Source: Hydrogenophaga intermedia
GTDB lineage: Bacteria > Pseudomonadota > Gammaproteobacteria > Burkholderiales > Burkholderiaceae_C
NCBI RefSeq assembly: GCF_000723405.1
Contig: NZ_CCAE010000019.1
Span: forward strand, 1-64,000
Direction: 5' to 3'
Length of the DNA stretch: 64,000 nucleotides
Position 1 is the first letter of the stretch, and each line of letters opens with the position of its first letter. This document shows, one piece after another, positions 48,607-57,371 of the stretch. Position numbers and translations under genes: made by a program. The notes beneath the pieces are model-generated. The model saw only the letters and a program-made list of their open reading frames with translations. It did not search any database and had not been told where the DNA came from.

Positions 48607-48623
48607 GTACCAATTTTTGGTAC
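48607..48623. promoter_or_regulatory. 17-bp palindromic operator of hicAB
   Basis: GTACCAA-TTT-TTGGTAC is a perfect inverted repeat with 7-bp arms, starting 6 bases after the beginning of a TATAAA box (48601-48606). It lies 12 bp upstream of the hicA start. HicB antitoxins autoregulate by binding palindromes at this position, so this is the probable site. Confidence 0.65.
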
Positions 48624-48635
48624 CATTTGATCAAT

Positions 48636-48890
48636 GTGAAGCGCAGCCACGAACGCACGCTGGAGCAGCTCTGGGCCCATCCGGTCAGCGCGAACCTCGC
48701 CTGGAAGGACATCGAAGCGCTGTTTCGAGCCTTGGGTGCCGATATATCGGAACGAGAAGGCAGCCGGGTGGCCGTGGTGCTCTTTGGCGAAGTGAAGGTG
48801 TTTCATCGACCCCATCCTTCGCCGCACACAGACAAGGGAGCGGTGGCCAGCGTCAGGCGCTGGCTGGAACAACACGGAGTGAAACCATGA
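48636..48890 (+). CDS. hicA: type II toxin HicA (mRNA interferase)
   Basis: An 84-residue HicA toxin, a double-stranded-RNA-binding-like fold RNase that cleaves mRNA when free. The pattern is complete: SANLAWKDIEALFRALGADISEREGSRVAVVL then VKVFHRPHPSPHTDKGAVASVRRWLEQHGVKP, with the active-site His57 in VFHRPHP. GTG 48636 is chosen; a TTG three codons upstream is also possible. It overlaps the hicB ATG by four bases (ATGA). A 17-bp palindrome and TATAAA box lie immediately upstream. Confidence 0.93.
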   Translation: MKRSHERTLEQLWAHPVSANLAWKDIEALFRALGADISEREGSRVAVVLFGEVKVFHRPHPSPHTDKGAVASVRRWLEQHGVKP

Positions 48891-49219
48891 ACGTCATGAC
48901 CGTTGATGGCTATCAGGCCCGAATCGAGTACGACGCCGAGACCGACCAGTTTCGCGGCGAAATCCTCGGCCTCAACGGCGGCGCCGATTTTTACGGCCGC
49001 AACCCGAAGGAACTGCGGGCGGAGTTCCGCAAGTCCCTCGCCGTGTTCCTGGAAGTCTGCCGAGAGAAAGGCATCGAGCCCCGTCGCAGCTACTCGGGCA
49101 GGTTCAACCTGCGCATCCCGGCCGAACTGCACGAGCGCCTGGCCATCGTGGCGCAGGCCGAGGGCAAAAGCATCAACACGGTGGCGCAGGAGGCATTGCA
49201 GCAAAGGCTCACCGCCTGA
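48887..49219 (+). CDS. hicB: type II antitoxin HicB
   Basis: A 110-residue antitoxin that binds and neutralises HicA and represses the operon. The N-terminal partial RNase-H-like domain is YQARIEYDAETDQFRGEILGLNGGADFYG. The C-terminal DNA-binding part (RFNLRIPAELHERLAIVAQAEGKSINTVAQEAL) is a ribbon-helix-helix of Arc type. ATG 48887 overlaps the hicA stop. The gene ends 10 bp before the convergent RND pump gene. Nothing else mobile is visible around the pair. Confidence 0.93.
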   Translation: MNVMTVDGYQARIEYDAETDQFRGEILGLNGGADFYGRNPKELRAEFRKSLAVFLEVCREKGIEPRRSYSGRFNLRIPAELHERLAIVAQAEGKSINTVAQEALQQRLTA

Positions 49220-49229
49220 ACCCCGGTCC

Positions 49230-52200
49230 TCAATTCCCCTGCGGCCGCTTCACCCGGAACCACGCCGCGTACATCGCCGGCAGCGCCAGCAGCGTCAGCA
49301 CCGTCGCCACGATCAGCCCGCCCATGATGGCCACGGCCATCGGGCCCCAGAACACGCTGCGCGAGAGCGGAATCATCGCCAGCACCGCGGCGGCGGCCGT
49401 CAGCACGATGGGCCGCATGCGGCGCACGGCGGCTTCCACGATGGCGGTCCAGACCGGCACGCCGCGCGCGCGGTCCTGCTCGATCTGGTCGATGAGGATG
49501 ACCGAGTTGCGCTGGATCATGCCCATGAGGGCGATGACACCGAGCAGCGCCACGAAGCCGAAGGGCCGGTTGAGCAACAGCAGCGCGCCGGCCACGCCGG
49601 CCATGCCCATGGGGCCGGTCAGGAAGACCAGCATGGAGCGGCTGAAGCTTTGCAACTGCACCATGAGCAGCGTGAACACGATGAAGAGCATCAGCGGCAC
49701 GCCCACCGCGATGGAGGCCGAGCCCTTGCTGCTCTCTTCCACCGCGCCGGCCACCTCGATGCGGTAGCCGGTGAGGCCTTCGCTCACCCAACGGCGCTGG
49801 ATCTGCTCCAGCTCCGGTTGCAACTGCGCCGTGACAGTGGCCCCTTGCAGGCCTTCCACCACGTCGCTCTGCACGGTGATGGCGAACTCGCGGTTCTCGC
49901 GCCACATCACGCCCGGCTCCCAACCGAAGTTCACGCGCACCACCTGCAGCAAGGGAATGGCCTGGCCGCTGGCGGTGGGCAGGTAGCTGTTGGCCAGGTC
50001 GGTCAAGGCGTCGCGTTCGTCCAGGGGTTGGCGCAGCACGATGTCGATGAGCTCGTCGCCTTCGCGGTACTGGCCGACGGTAGAGCCCACCAGCGTGGTG
50101 CGCGAAGCCTGCGCGATGCTGGCGCTGGTGACACCCAGCGCGCGCGCCTTGGACTGGTCCACCTCCAGACGGATCTGCTTGACGGCTTCGTTCCAGTTGT
50201 CGTTCACGCCGCGCGTGTTGGGGTTCTGCGCCATGGCGCGCTTGACTTCGTCAGCCAGGCCGCGCAGCACCACGGGGTCGTCGCCGACCACGCGAAACTG
50301 CACCGGATACGGCACCGGCGGCCCGTTGGGCAGCAGCTTCACGCGGCCGCGCACCTCGGGAAATTCGGTGGCCAGCACGGCGGGCAGCTCCTTGCGGATG
50401 CGCTCGCGCTCCTTCACGCTGTTCGGCAGCACGATGAACTGCGCCACGTTGCTCTGCGGAAAGATCTGGTCCAGCGGCAGGTAGAAGCGCGGCACGCCCG
50501 AGCCCACCCAGGTGGTCACGCCCTTGACGCCGGGCTCCTTCATGAAGCGCTGCTCGACGCGGCCGGCCACCTCGTCCATGGCCCGAATGCTGCTGCCCTC
50601 GGGCAACCAGATGTCCACGAGGATCTCGGGCCGGCTCGAATCCGGGAAGAACTGCTGCTGCACCTTGCCCATGCCCGCCAAGCCGAGCACGAAGGTGAGG
50701 ATGGTGGCGCCGATGGTGATCCAGCGGTGCTCCACGCACCAGTCGACCGTGCGGCGAAAGCGCACGTAGAAGGGGCCGTCGAAGACCTCGTGCGGCGCGC
50801 CCTCCACCTTGGGTTTGATCTTCAGCAGCTTCACGCCCAGGTAGGGCACGAACATCACCGCCACCACCCAGGAGATGAGCAGCGCGATGACCGTGACCGC
50901 GAAAATGGCGAAGGTGTATTCGCCGGTGGTGGAGTTGGCCAGGCCGATGGGCAGGAAGCCCGCGGCCGTGATGAGCGTGCCCGTGAGCATGGGCATGGCG
51001 GTGGCGTCCCAGGTGTAGGTGGCCGCGCGCACCATGTCATAGCCCTCCTCCAGCTTTCTCACCATCATCTCGACGGCGATGATGGCGTCGTCCACGAGCA
51101 GCCCCAGGGCGATGATGAGCGAGCCCAGCGAGATCTTGTGCAGGCCGATGCCGTAGTGGTTCATGGCCAGGAAGGTGATGGCCAGCACCAGCGGGATGGT
51201 GATGAACACCACCAGGCCGGGTCGGATGTCGAGCACGTAGCGGCGCAGGCCCTTGCCGCCGGGGCGCCGGTGCAGGCCGAGCGCCAGGAAGCTCACCGCC
51301 AGCACGATCAGCACGGCCTCGATCAGCACCTTGACGAACTCGTTGACCGAGGCCGCCACGGCGGAGGGCTGGTCCTGCACCTGCACGAGTTTCATGCCCG
51401 CGGGCAGCGTGCGTTCGATGCCCGCCACGGCGCCCTTCAAGGCTTCGCCGAGCGCGATGATGTCGCCGCCCTTGGCCATGGAGATGCCCAGCGCGATGCT
51501 GTCCTGGGCGTCGTGCCGCACCAGAATCTCGGGCGGGTCGATGGTGCCGCGCACGATGTCGGCGATGTCGCCCAGGCGAATGGTGCGCCCGCTCGCGGCG
51601 GAGCGGATCGGCATGGCCCGCAGGTCGTCCACCGAGTTGAAGCTGCCGTCCACGCGCACCTGCACCACGTCCAGCGGCGTCTGCACCGCACCAGCCGAGG
51701 CCACGGCGTTCTGCTGGCCGAGCTGGTCGAGCACGGCGTTGAGGTCCAGCCCCAGCGTGGCCAGGCGTTTCTGCGAGACCTCCACGTAGATCTTCTGGTC
51801 CTGCACGCCGAAGAGCTCGACCTTGGCCACGTCGTGCACGCGCAGCAACTGTTGGCGCACAGACTCGGCCACGTCCTTGCGTTCGGCGTCGGAGAAGCCC
51901 TCGCCCTGCAGCGCGTAGATCACGCCGTACACGTCGCCGAATTCGTCGTTGAAAAAGGGGCCGACCACGCCCTGCGGCAGTTCGCCGCGCATGTCGCCCA
52001 CCTTCTTTCGCACCGTGTACCAGATGTCCTGCACCTCGGCCGGTGGCGACGAATCCGCGAGCTGGAAGATGATCAGCGCTTCACCGGGCTTGGCGTAGCT
52101 GCGGATCTTGTCGGCGTAGGGCACCTCCTGCAGGGTGCGCTCGATGCGGTCGACCACCTGCTCGGCCACCTGCGGCGCGGTGGCGCCGGGCCAGAACACG

Positions 52201-52397
52201 CGCACCACCATGGCCCGGAAGGTGAAAGGCGGGTCCTCGTCCTGCCCGAGCTGGAAGTACGAGGCGATGCCGAACAGCATCAACACGATCATGAGGTAGC
52301 GCGTGAAGGCCGGGTGGTCCAGCGCCCAGCGCGAGAGGTTGAAGCGCGAGAACGGGCCCGGCTTCGCGTCGGTGGTGTCCTGCATGGGCGGGCTCAC
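49230..52397 (-). CDS. RND efflux transporter permease (AcrB/MdtF-like, HAE1 type)
   Basis: A 1055-residue inner-membrane proton-driven pump with twelve membrane segments in two repeats. Seen are FNLSRWALDHPAFTRYLMIVLML at the start, and the porter domain with DKIRSYAKPGEALIIFQL. The proton-relay region is SLGSLIIALGLLVDDAIIAVEMMVRKLEEG (paired Asp), and FGFVALLGVIALMGMIQRNSVILIDQIE lies in the second half. The GTG start at 52397 overlaps the stop of the membrane-fusion protein (GTGA), so translation is coupled. Drug or metabolite specificity is unknown. No outer-membrane channel gene is adjacent. Confidence 0.93.
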   Translation of the reverse strand: MSPPMQDTTDAKPGPFSRFNLSRWALDHPAFTRYLMIVLMLFGIASYFQLGQDEDPPFTFRAMVVRVFWPGATAPQVAEQVVDRIERTLQEVPYADKIRSYAKPGEALIIFQLADSSPPAEVQDIWYTVRKKVGDMRGELPQGVVGPFFNDEFGDVYGVIYALQGEGFSDAERKDVAESVRQQLLRVHDVAKVELFGVQDQKIYVEVSQKRLATLGLDLNAVLDQLGQQNAVASAGAVQTPLDVVQVRVDGSFNSVDDLRAMPIRSAASGRTIRLGDIADIVRGTIDPPEILVRHDAQDSIALGISMAKGGDIIALGEALKGAVAGIERTLPAGMKLVQVQDQPSAVAASVNEFVKVLIEAVLIVLAVSFLALGLHRRPGGKGLRRYVLDIRPGLVVFITIPLVLAITFLAMNHYGIGLHKISLGSLIIALGLLVDDAIIAVEMMVRKLEEGYDMVRAATYTWDATAMPMLTGTLITAAGFLPIGLANSTTGEYTFAIFAVTVIALLISWVVAVMFVPYLGVKLLKIKPKVEGAPHEVFDGPFYVRFRRTVDWCVEHRWITIGATILTFVLGLAGMGKVQQQFFPDSSRPEILVDIWLPEGSSIRAMDEVAGRVEQRFMKEPGVKGVTTWVGSGVPRFYLPLDQIFPQSNVAQFIVLPNSVKERERIRKELPAVLATEFPEVRGRVKLLPNGPPVPYPVQFRVVGDDPVVLRGLADEVKRAMAQNPNTRGVNDNWNEAVKQIRLEVDQSKARALGVTSASIAQASRTTLVGSTVGQYREGDELIDIVLRQPLDERDALTDLANSYLPTASGQAIPLLQVVRVNFGWEPGVMWRENREFAITVQSDVVEGLQGATVTAQLQPELEQIQRRWVSEGLTGYRIEVAGAVEESSKGSASIAVGVPLMLFIVFTLLMVQLQSFSRSMLVFLTGPMGMAGVAGALLLLNRPFGFVALLGVIALMGMIQRNSVILIDQIEQDRARGVPVWTAIVEAAVRRMRPIVLTAAAAVLAMIPLSRSVFWGPMAVAIMGGLIVATVLTLLALPAMYAAWFRVKRPQGN

Positions 52398-53485
52398 TGC
52401 GCGACGAAGCGCGTGACTTTTTGGCCGGCGCTGAGCACATGGCCGCCCGCGGCCACCACCTCATCGCCCGGCTTCAGACCGCCCGCGATCACCACGCGGT
52501 TGCCGTCGGCACCGGCTACCTGCACGGGGCGCGGCTGCACCGTGCCGCTGGGCTCGTCGAACACCCACACCACGCTGCCGCTGCGGTCGCCCTCGGCGGA
52601 CTGCATCACCGCCGTGGTGGGCAGGGTGATGGCGGCCTGACCGGTGAGCGGCGTGTTCAGGCTCACATAGGCGGTGGCGCCCAGCGGCAGTTTCGCGTCG
52701 GCGGGCAGTGCCAGCTTCACCTGATACGTGCGCGTGGCGGGGTCGGCACTGGCGGCCACCTCGCGCACGGTGCCCTTGAGTTCGGCTCCGTCGCCGGCCA
52801 TGGCCCAGGGCCGCACGCGGGCCTCGGTGCCGGGGCGCACCAGGGCGAGCCGGTCCTCGGGCACGGCGATCACCACGTCGCGCTCTCCGTCCTGCGCCAG
52901 CACCACCACGGCGCTGCCCGCCTGCACCACCTGGCCGGGCTCGGCCTGCACCGAGGTCACCACGCCGGGCGCGTCGGCCAGCAGGCGCGCGTAGCCGGCC
53001 TGGTTGCCCTGCACGGCGCTTTGCGCCTGCGCTTGGCGCAGGCTGGCCTCGGCGGCGTCCAGCGTGGCCTGGCGACGGTCGATCTCGGCCTGGCTCACGA
53101 AACCCTGGGCCAGCAGGCCCTTGAAGCGATCCAGGTCGGCGCGCGCCAGGTCGCGCTGGGTGAGCGCCGCAGTGGCGGCGGCCTGGGCGGCCTGGCCGGA
53201 CAGCGCCAGGTCCTGCGCGTCCAGACGCGCGAGCAACTGGCCCGCCTTCACGCGCTGGCCCACCTCGGCCGGGCGCTCCACCAGCTTGCCGCCGACGCGA
53301 AAACCCAGGCGCGATTCCACCCGGGCACGAACTTCGCCGGCGTATTCGCTGGCGGCGTGCAAGCTTGAAGGCCCCACGGTGAGCAACTTGACCGAACGCA
53401 CCGGCTCGGGCGCCGGTTCGGGCCGGGCGCAGGCGGCCAGCGCGGCCGCGCTCGCCAGTACGCAGACAATCAGCGTCGTTCTCAT
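52394..53485 (-). CDS. RND efflux periplasmic adaptor (membrane fusion lipoprotein)
   Basis: A 363-residue HlyD/AcrA-type adaptor. The signal ends in a lipobox (LAACARP). It has the lipoyl-like segments ARVESRLGFRVGGKLVERPAEVGQRVKAGQLLARLD and GVVTSVQAEPGQVVQAG, an alpha-hairpin between them (ALTQRDLARADLDRFKGLLAQGFVSQAEIDRRQ), then beta-barrel and membrane-proximal domains. It bridges the RND pump and an outer-membrane channel. It overlaps the pump gene by 4 bp. A TetR-type operator lies 46 bp upstream of its ATG, but no TetR gene is next to it. Confidence 0.93.
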   Translation of the reverse strand: MRTTLIVCVLASAAALAACARPEPAPEPVRSVKLLTVGPSSLHAASEYAGEVRARVESRLGFRVGGKLVERPAEVGQRVKAGQLLARLDAQDLALSGQAAQAAATAALTQRDLARADLDRFKGLLAQGFVSQAEIDRRQATLDAAEASLRQAQAQSAVQGNQAGYARLLADAPGVVTSVQAEPGQVVQAGSAVVVLAQDGERDVVIAVPEDRLALVRPGTEARVRPWAMAGDGAELKGTVREVAASADPATRTYQVKLALPADAKLPLGATAYVSLNTPLTGQAAITLPTTAVMQSAEGDRSGSVVWVFDEPSGTVQPRPVQVAGADGNRVVIAGGLKPGDEVVAAGGHVLSAGQKVTRFVAQ

Positions 53486-53527
53486 CGGATTCCCTCACGT
53501 TCGGGCCGGATGCGGCACCGCAAATTA

Positions 53528-54535
53528 ATGACTGACCGGTTAGTAACAGAAATTCTAGTGCAAACCCCCGCCGGTACCGACGCCACCCATCCTGCGACCG
53601 GGGTCGAGAGCACCCCCGCGCCGGCGACCGAGCCCGGCGAGGGCGTGCCCACCCAGGCACCGGCCGCGTTCGGCGCCTCGGTCGAGCACTACGAAAACTT
53701 CCCCGTGGCAAGCTGGCTGTGCCCCGCCCCGCTGCGCCCAGCCGTGGCCGCGCTCTACCGCTTCGCGCGCACTGCGGACGACATTGCCGACGAAGGCCAG
53801 GCCGATGCGCCGATGCGTCTGTCCGAACTGGCCGCCTACCGCGCGGCGCTGGACGATGCCTTCGCCGGCCGACCTATGCAGCCGCGCTGGCAGGCCGTCT
53901 TCACGCCCCTGGCCGCTGCCCAGCGCCGCCACGCCTGGCCCGTGGGCCTGCTGCACGACCTCATCAGCGCCTTCGAGCAGGACGTGCGGTACACCGCCAG
54001 CGCTCACCGCTACGCGGACATGGCCGAACTGCTGAGCTATTGCAAGTTGTCGGCCAACCCCGTGGGCCGACTGCTGCTGCACCTGTGGGGCGTGGACGGG
54101 CACGCCGCGCTGGAACGCAGCGACCGCATCTGCAGCGCCCTGCAGCTCATCAACTTCTGGCAGGACCTGAGCCGCGACCTGCCACGCCGGCGCGTCTACC
54201 TGCCCGCCGACGTGCTGCGCCGCCATGGCGTGGCGGTGGAGGACTTCCTGCCCGACACCGACGCCCAGGCCGGCGCCCCGGCCGGCGTCCGCGACCGGCC
54301 GCGCCAGGCCGTGGTGGCCGAGCTGTGCGCGCACGCGCGCGGCCTCATGCAGATGGGCGCGCCGCTGGTGCACCAGGTGAATGGCCGCGCCGTGTGGGAA
54401 CTGCGACTGGTGGTGCAAGGCGGCCTGCGCGTGCTCGACCGCATCGGGTCCATCCAGCACCGCAGTTGGGCGCAGCGCGTCACGGTGGACAAGGGCGACC
54501 TGCCCCTGCTGCTGTGGCGCGCGCTGTGGATGTAG
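53528..54535 (+). CDS. hpnC: squalene synthase HpnC-like (squalene/phytoene synthase family)
   Basis: An isoprenoid condensing enzyme of about 335 residues. The two Asp-rich motifs are FARTADDIADEG and INFWQDLSRD, and the HpnC-type entry is EHYENFPVASWLCPAPLRPAVAALYRF. HpnC works with HpnD and HpnE to make squalene from farnesyl diphosphate; no partner is in this window. The start is uncertain: ATG 53510, ATG 53528 (listed) and GTG 53558 are in frame. The first 50 or so residues are Thr/Pro/Ala rich and poorly conserved, and the TetR-type palindrome lies inside the longer forms. Confidence 0.87.
   Translation: MTDRLVTEILVQTPAGTDATHPATGVESTPAPATEPGEGVPTQAPAAFGASVEHYENFPVASWLCPAPLRPAVAALYRFARTADDIADEGQADAPMRLSELAAYRAALDDAFAGRPMQPRWQAVFTPLAAAQRRHAWPVGLLHDLISAFEQDVRYTASAHRYADMAELLSYCKLSANPVGRLLLHLWGVDGHAALERSDRICSALQLINFWQDLSRDLPRRRVYLPADVLRRHGVAVEDFLPDTDAQAGAPAGVRDRPRQAVVAELCAHARGLMQMGAPLVHQVNGRAVWELRLVVQGGLRVLDRIGSIQHRSWAQRVTVDKGDLPLLLWRALWM
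53531..53544. promoter_or_regulatory. TetR-type operator upstream of the RND pump
   Basis: ACTGACC-GGTTAGT is a 14-bp palindrome with one mismatch per arm. This form is typical for TetR-family repressors of RND pumps. It lies between the divergent adaptor and hpnC genes. No TetR gene flanks it. Confidence 0.55.
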
Positions 54536-54670
54536 CGCGCCACTTGTCGTCGCGCGCGCGGCGGCGTCACAAGCGGGCCGTGCGCGCCGTCTTGTCTGGC
54601 AAGAGGGCGCCCACCGGCCGCTGTCGCATCCCGCGAGTCCTCGCCAACCCCAACGGACGAAGGACATCCC

Positions 54671-55441
54671 ATGAAAGTCGTGATCATCGGAGGCACCGGC
54701 CTCATCGGCAAACAGGTCGGCGCGCTGCTGCGCCAGGGCGGCCATGAGGTGACGGCCGCCGCGCCGTCCACCGGCGTCAACACCCTCACGGGCGAAGGCC
54801 TGGCCCAGGCGTTGCAGGGCGCGCAGGTGGTGGTGGACGTGAGCAACTCGCCCTCCTTCGAACCGGCGGCGGTGATGGACTTCTTCCAGACGTCCACGCG
54901 CAACGTGCTGGGCGCGGCGCAGGCCGCCGGCGTGCGCCACCTCGTCGCGCTGTCGGTGGTGGGCACCGATCGACTCCCGCAGAGCGGCTACTTCCTGGCC
55001 AAGCTGGCCCAGGAACAGTTGATCCGCGCCAGCGCCCTGCCCCACACCATCGTGCGCGCCACGCAGTTCCACGAATTCCTCGGCGCCATTGCCGACGCCG
55101 CCACGCGCGAAGGCCGCGTGCACGCGCCCTCGGCCGGCATCCAGCCGATCGCTTCGGCCGACGTGGCCCTCGGCGTGGCACGCGCCGCCACCGCCGAACC
55201 CGTGAACGGGCTCACCGAGATCGCCGGCCCCGTGGCCTTTCGCATGGACGAGTTGCTGCGTGGCTGGCTGCAGCAACGCAGCGACGCGCGCGAGGTGGTG
55301 ACGGACGAGAGCGCGGGCTACTTCGGCGCGCCGCTCAAGGCCGATTCGCTGCTGCCGGGCGCGGGCGCCTGGCTGGCGCCCACCACGCTGCAGGCCTGGT
55401 CGGCCGCGCAGGCGGCATCGTCAACGGCTGCCACGGCCTGA
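54671..55441 (+). CDS. NmrA-like/SDR NAD(P)-binding protein
   Basis: A 256-residue atypical SDR. The motif VVIIGGTGLIGKQVGALLRQGGHEV binds the dinucleotide, and VRHLVALSVVGTDRLPQSGYFLAKLAQEQLI carries Y-x3-K (YFLAK). It resembles the NAD(P)H-binding proteins that bacterial genomes often pair with a divergent or nearby regulator. The gap of 135 bp upstream holds only short GC-rich hairpins. The ribosome site is weak. It is convergent with a LysR gene. The substrate is unknown. Confidence 0.85.
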   Translation: MKVVIIGGTGLIGKQVGALLRQGGHEVTAAAPSTGVNTLTGEGLAQALQGAQVVVDVSNSPSFEPAAVMDFFQTSTRNVLGAAQAAGVRHLVALSVVGTDRLPQSGYFLAKLAQEQLIRASALPHTIVRATQFHEFLGAIADAATREGRVHAPSAGIQPIASADVALGVARAATAEPVNGLTEIAGPVAFRMDELLRGWLQQRSDAREVVTDESAGYFGAPLKADSLLPGAGAWLAPTTLQAWSAAQAASSTAATA

Positions 55442-55460
55442 GGGCACGCCCCGCGACGGC

Positions 55461-56372
55461 TCAGTCCTCGCGCAGCGCGGCGAAACGCTCGACCAGGTGG
55501 TCGATCAACAGCCGCACCGCCGGCAACTGCCCGCGCCGCGAGGCGAACACCGCGTGGATGAGCTCTCGGCGGGGCGCCCAGCCGTCCAGCACGGGCACCA
55601 GTTCGCCCTGCCCGAATTCGGCCGTCAGCATCATGCGCGGCAACTGCACGATGCCCACACCCGCCACCGCCGCCGCGCGCAAGGCCAGCATGCCGCGCGT
55701 GACGTAGCGCGGCCGGTGCCGCACCTCGGCGCGCGCGCCGTTGGGGCCCTCCAGCACCCACTGATGCACCTCCTGCGGCTGGCCCAGGTCCATGCTCGGA
55801 AAGCGCCCCAGGTCCCCCGGGCCTTGCGGCACGCCCAGGCGCTCGATCAACGCCGGGCTGGCCACCAGGCACTGACTGCGCTCGGCCAGCACGCGCAGCG
55901 CGAGATCGCTGTCCTCCAGCGGCGGCGGGCGCACGCGCACCGCCAGGTCGAAGCCTTCGGCCACCACGTCCACGCGGCGGTTGGTTTCCTCAAGGTGCAG
56001 CTCCACGCGCGGGTAGCGCGCCAGGAAGTCGCCCAGCATGGTGCCCATGCGCGTGGCCAGCAGCGCCACCGGGCAACTCATGCGCACCACGCCGCGCGGC
56101 TCGCCCTGCGCCAGGGCGATGGACTCCTCCGCCGCCTCGGCCTCGGTCAGCATGGCGCGGCAGTGCTGGTAGTAGCCGCGCCCCGCCTCGGTGACGGAGA
56201 AGCTGCGCGTGGAGCGCAGGATCAGCCGCGCGCCCAGGCGCTCTTCCAGCAGCGCGATGCGCCGGCTCAGGCGGGACTTGGGGATGCCCAGCGCGCGGCT
56301 CGCCGGGGCAAAACCACCGTGCTCCACCACTTGGGCGAAGTAGTACAGGTCATTGAGGTCAGGCAGGCTCAT
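55461..56372 (-). CDS. LysR family transcriptional regulator of pirin gene
   Basis: A 303-residue LysR protein. The HTH is LNDLYYFAQVVEHGGFAPASRALGIPKSRLSRRIALLEERLGARLILRSTR; the KSRLSRR recognition helix and VRMSCPVALL mark the CrgA-like group. I list ATG 56372 (MSLPDLNDL); ATG 56384 is also possible. The start codon overlaps one of two 15-bp direct repeats, with the other 51 bp away, so the protein probably represses its own synthesis and controls the divergent pirin gene. Confidence 0.88.
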   Translation of the reverse strand: MSLPDLNDLYYFAQVVEHGGFAPASRALGIPKSRLSRRIALLEERLGARLILRSTRSFSVTEAGRGYYQHCRAMLTEAEAAEESIALAQGEPRGVVRMSCPVALLATRMGTMLGDFLARYPRVELHLEETNRRVDVVAEGFDLAVRVRPPPLEDSDLALRVLAERSQCLVASPALIERLGVPQGPGDLGRFPSMDLGQPQEVHQWVLEGPNGARAEVRHRPRYVTRGMLALRAAAVAGVGIVQLPRMMLTAEFGQGELVPVLDGWAPRRELIHAVFASRRGQLPAVRLLIDHLVERFAALRED

Positions 56373-56385
56373 CGTTCCACCCATA
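56371..56385. repeat. 15-bp direct repeat, copy 1 (regulator site over lysR start)
   Basis: ATCGTTCCACCCATA occurs here and again at 56422-56436, identical, 51 bp (about five turns) apart. This copy covers the start codon of the LysR gene. They are likely tandem regulator-binding sites. Confidence 0.65.
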
Positions 56386-56421
56386 GAACAGTGAAGCCGA
56401 TTATCACGGCCTACCCAAGGA

Positions 56422-56436
56422 ATCGTTCCACCCATA
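56422..56436. repeat. 15-bp direct repeat, copy 2 (regulator site before pirin gene)
   Basis: The second identical copy of ATCGTTCCACCCATA, 50 bp upstream of the pirin ATG and in the position of its promoter. Confidence 0.65.
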
Positions 56437-56486
56437 TCCTTGAAGCATTCCCCGTCCCGCCGGGGTCACCCCCTCAGGAGAAATCC

Positions 56487-57362
56487 ATGCTCAAGCAGAT
56501 CCAAGGTGTCTACAGCGCCCCCCGCCCCCATTGGGTGGGCGACGGTTTTCCGGTGCGTTCCCTGTTCAGCTACGGCGACCACGGCGCCCAGCTCAGCCCC
56601 TTCCTGCTGCTCGACTACGCCGGCCCAGCGCAATTTCCGCCGGCCGAACAGCCGCGCGGCGTGGGGGTGCACCCGCACCGCGGCTTCGAGACGGTGACCA
56701 TCGTCTACGACGGCGAGGTGGCGCACCGCGACTCCACCGGCTCGGGTGGCCTCATCGGCCCTGGCGACGTGCAGTGGATGACGGCGGCCTCCGGCATCCT
56801 GCACGAGGAGTTCCATTCGCCCGACTTCACGCGCCGTGGCGGCGCCATGGAGATGGTGCAGCTCTGGGTGAACCTGCCGGCGCGCAGCAAGATGGAGCCG
56901 CCGGGCTACCAGAACATCCTGAACGCGCAGATCCCGTCGGTGGACCTGGCCGATGGCGCGGGCCGCGTGCGCGTGATCGCGGGCAGCTTCGAGGGCCACC
57001 AGGGCCCGGCGCGCACGCACACGCCGATGGATGTGTGGGATGTGCGACTGAACGCTGGCAAGACCGTGCGCCTGTCGCTGATCAAGGGCCACACCGCCGC
57101 GCTGGTGGTGCTGGCGGGCACCGTGCTCGTCAACGGCGAGGCCGTGGCGCGCGAGGCGCAACTGGTGCAGTTCCAGCGCGACGGTGATGCGCTGGAGATC
57201 GAAGCCAACAGCGACGCCAAGCTGCTGTTCCTGGGCGGCGAGCCGATCGAGGAGCCCGTGGTGGGCCACGGCCCCTTCGTGATGAACACGCGCGAGGAAA
57301 TCGTGCAGGCGTTCCACGATTTCCAGAGCGGCCGGTTCGGGCGCATGGCGGCGAGCGCCTGA
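56487..57362 (+). CDS. pirin family protein
   Basis: A 291-residue bicupin of the pirin family. The metal-binding motif of the N-terminal cupin is GVGVHPHRGFETVTIVYDGEVAHRDSTGSGGLIGPGDVQWMTAASGILHEE, where His, His, His and Glu bind iron. It continues with FHSPDFTRRGGAMEMVQLWVNLP. Some pirins are quercetinases and others regulate redox or pyruvate metabolism; the role here is unknown. The ATG at 56487 has an AGGAG site 6 bp upstream. It is divergent from the LysR gene and followed by a very strong hairpin. Confidence 0.92.
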   Translation: MLKQIQGVYSAPRPHWVGDGFPVRSLFSYGDHGAQLSPFLLLDYAGPAQFPPAEQPRGVGVHPHRGFETVTIVYDGEVAHRDSTGSGGLIGPGDVQWMTAASGILHEEFHSPDFTRRGGAMEMVQLWVNLPARSKMEPPGYQNILNAQIPSVDLADGAGRVRVIAGSFEGHQGPARTHTPMDVWDVRLNAGKTVRLSLIKGHTAALVVLAGTVLVNGEAVAREAQLVQFQRDGDALEIEANSDAKLLFLGGEPIEEPVVGHGPFVMNTREEIVQAFHDFQSGRFGRMAASA

Positions 57363-57371
57363 GGGCAGCCT

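Noticed and set aside
48903..52640. A 1245-codon open frame opposite the RND pump genes.
   Set aside because: It is the complementary-strand shadow of two well-supported genes in GC-rich DNA; its product is low-complexity His/Arg/Gly without domains and it covers the hicB end as well.
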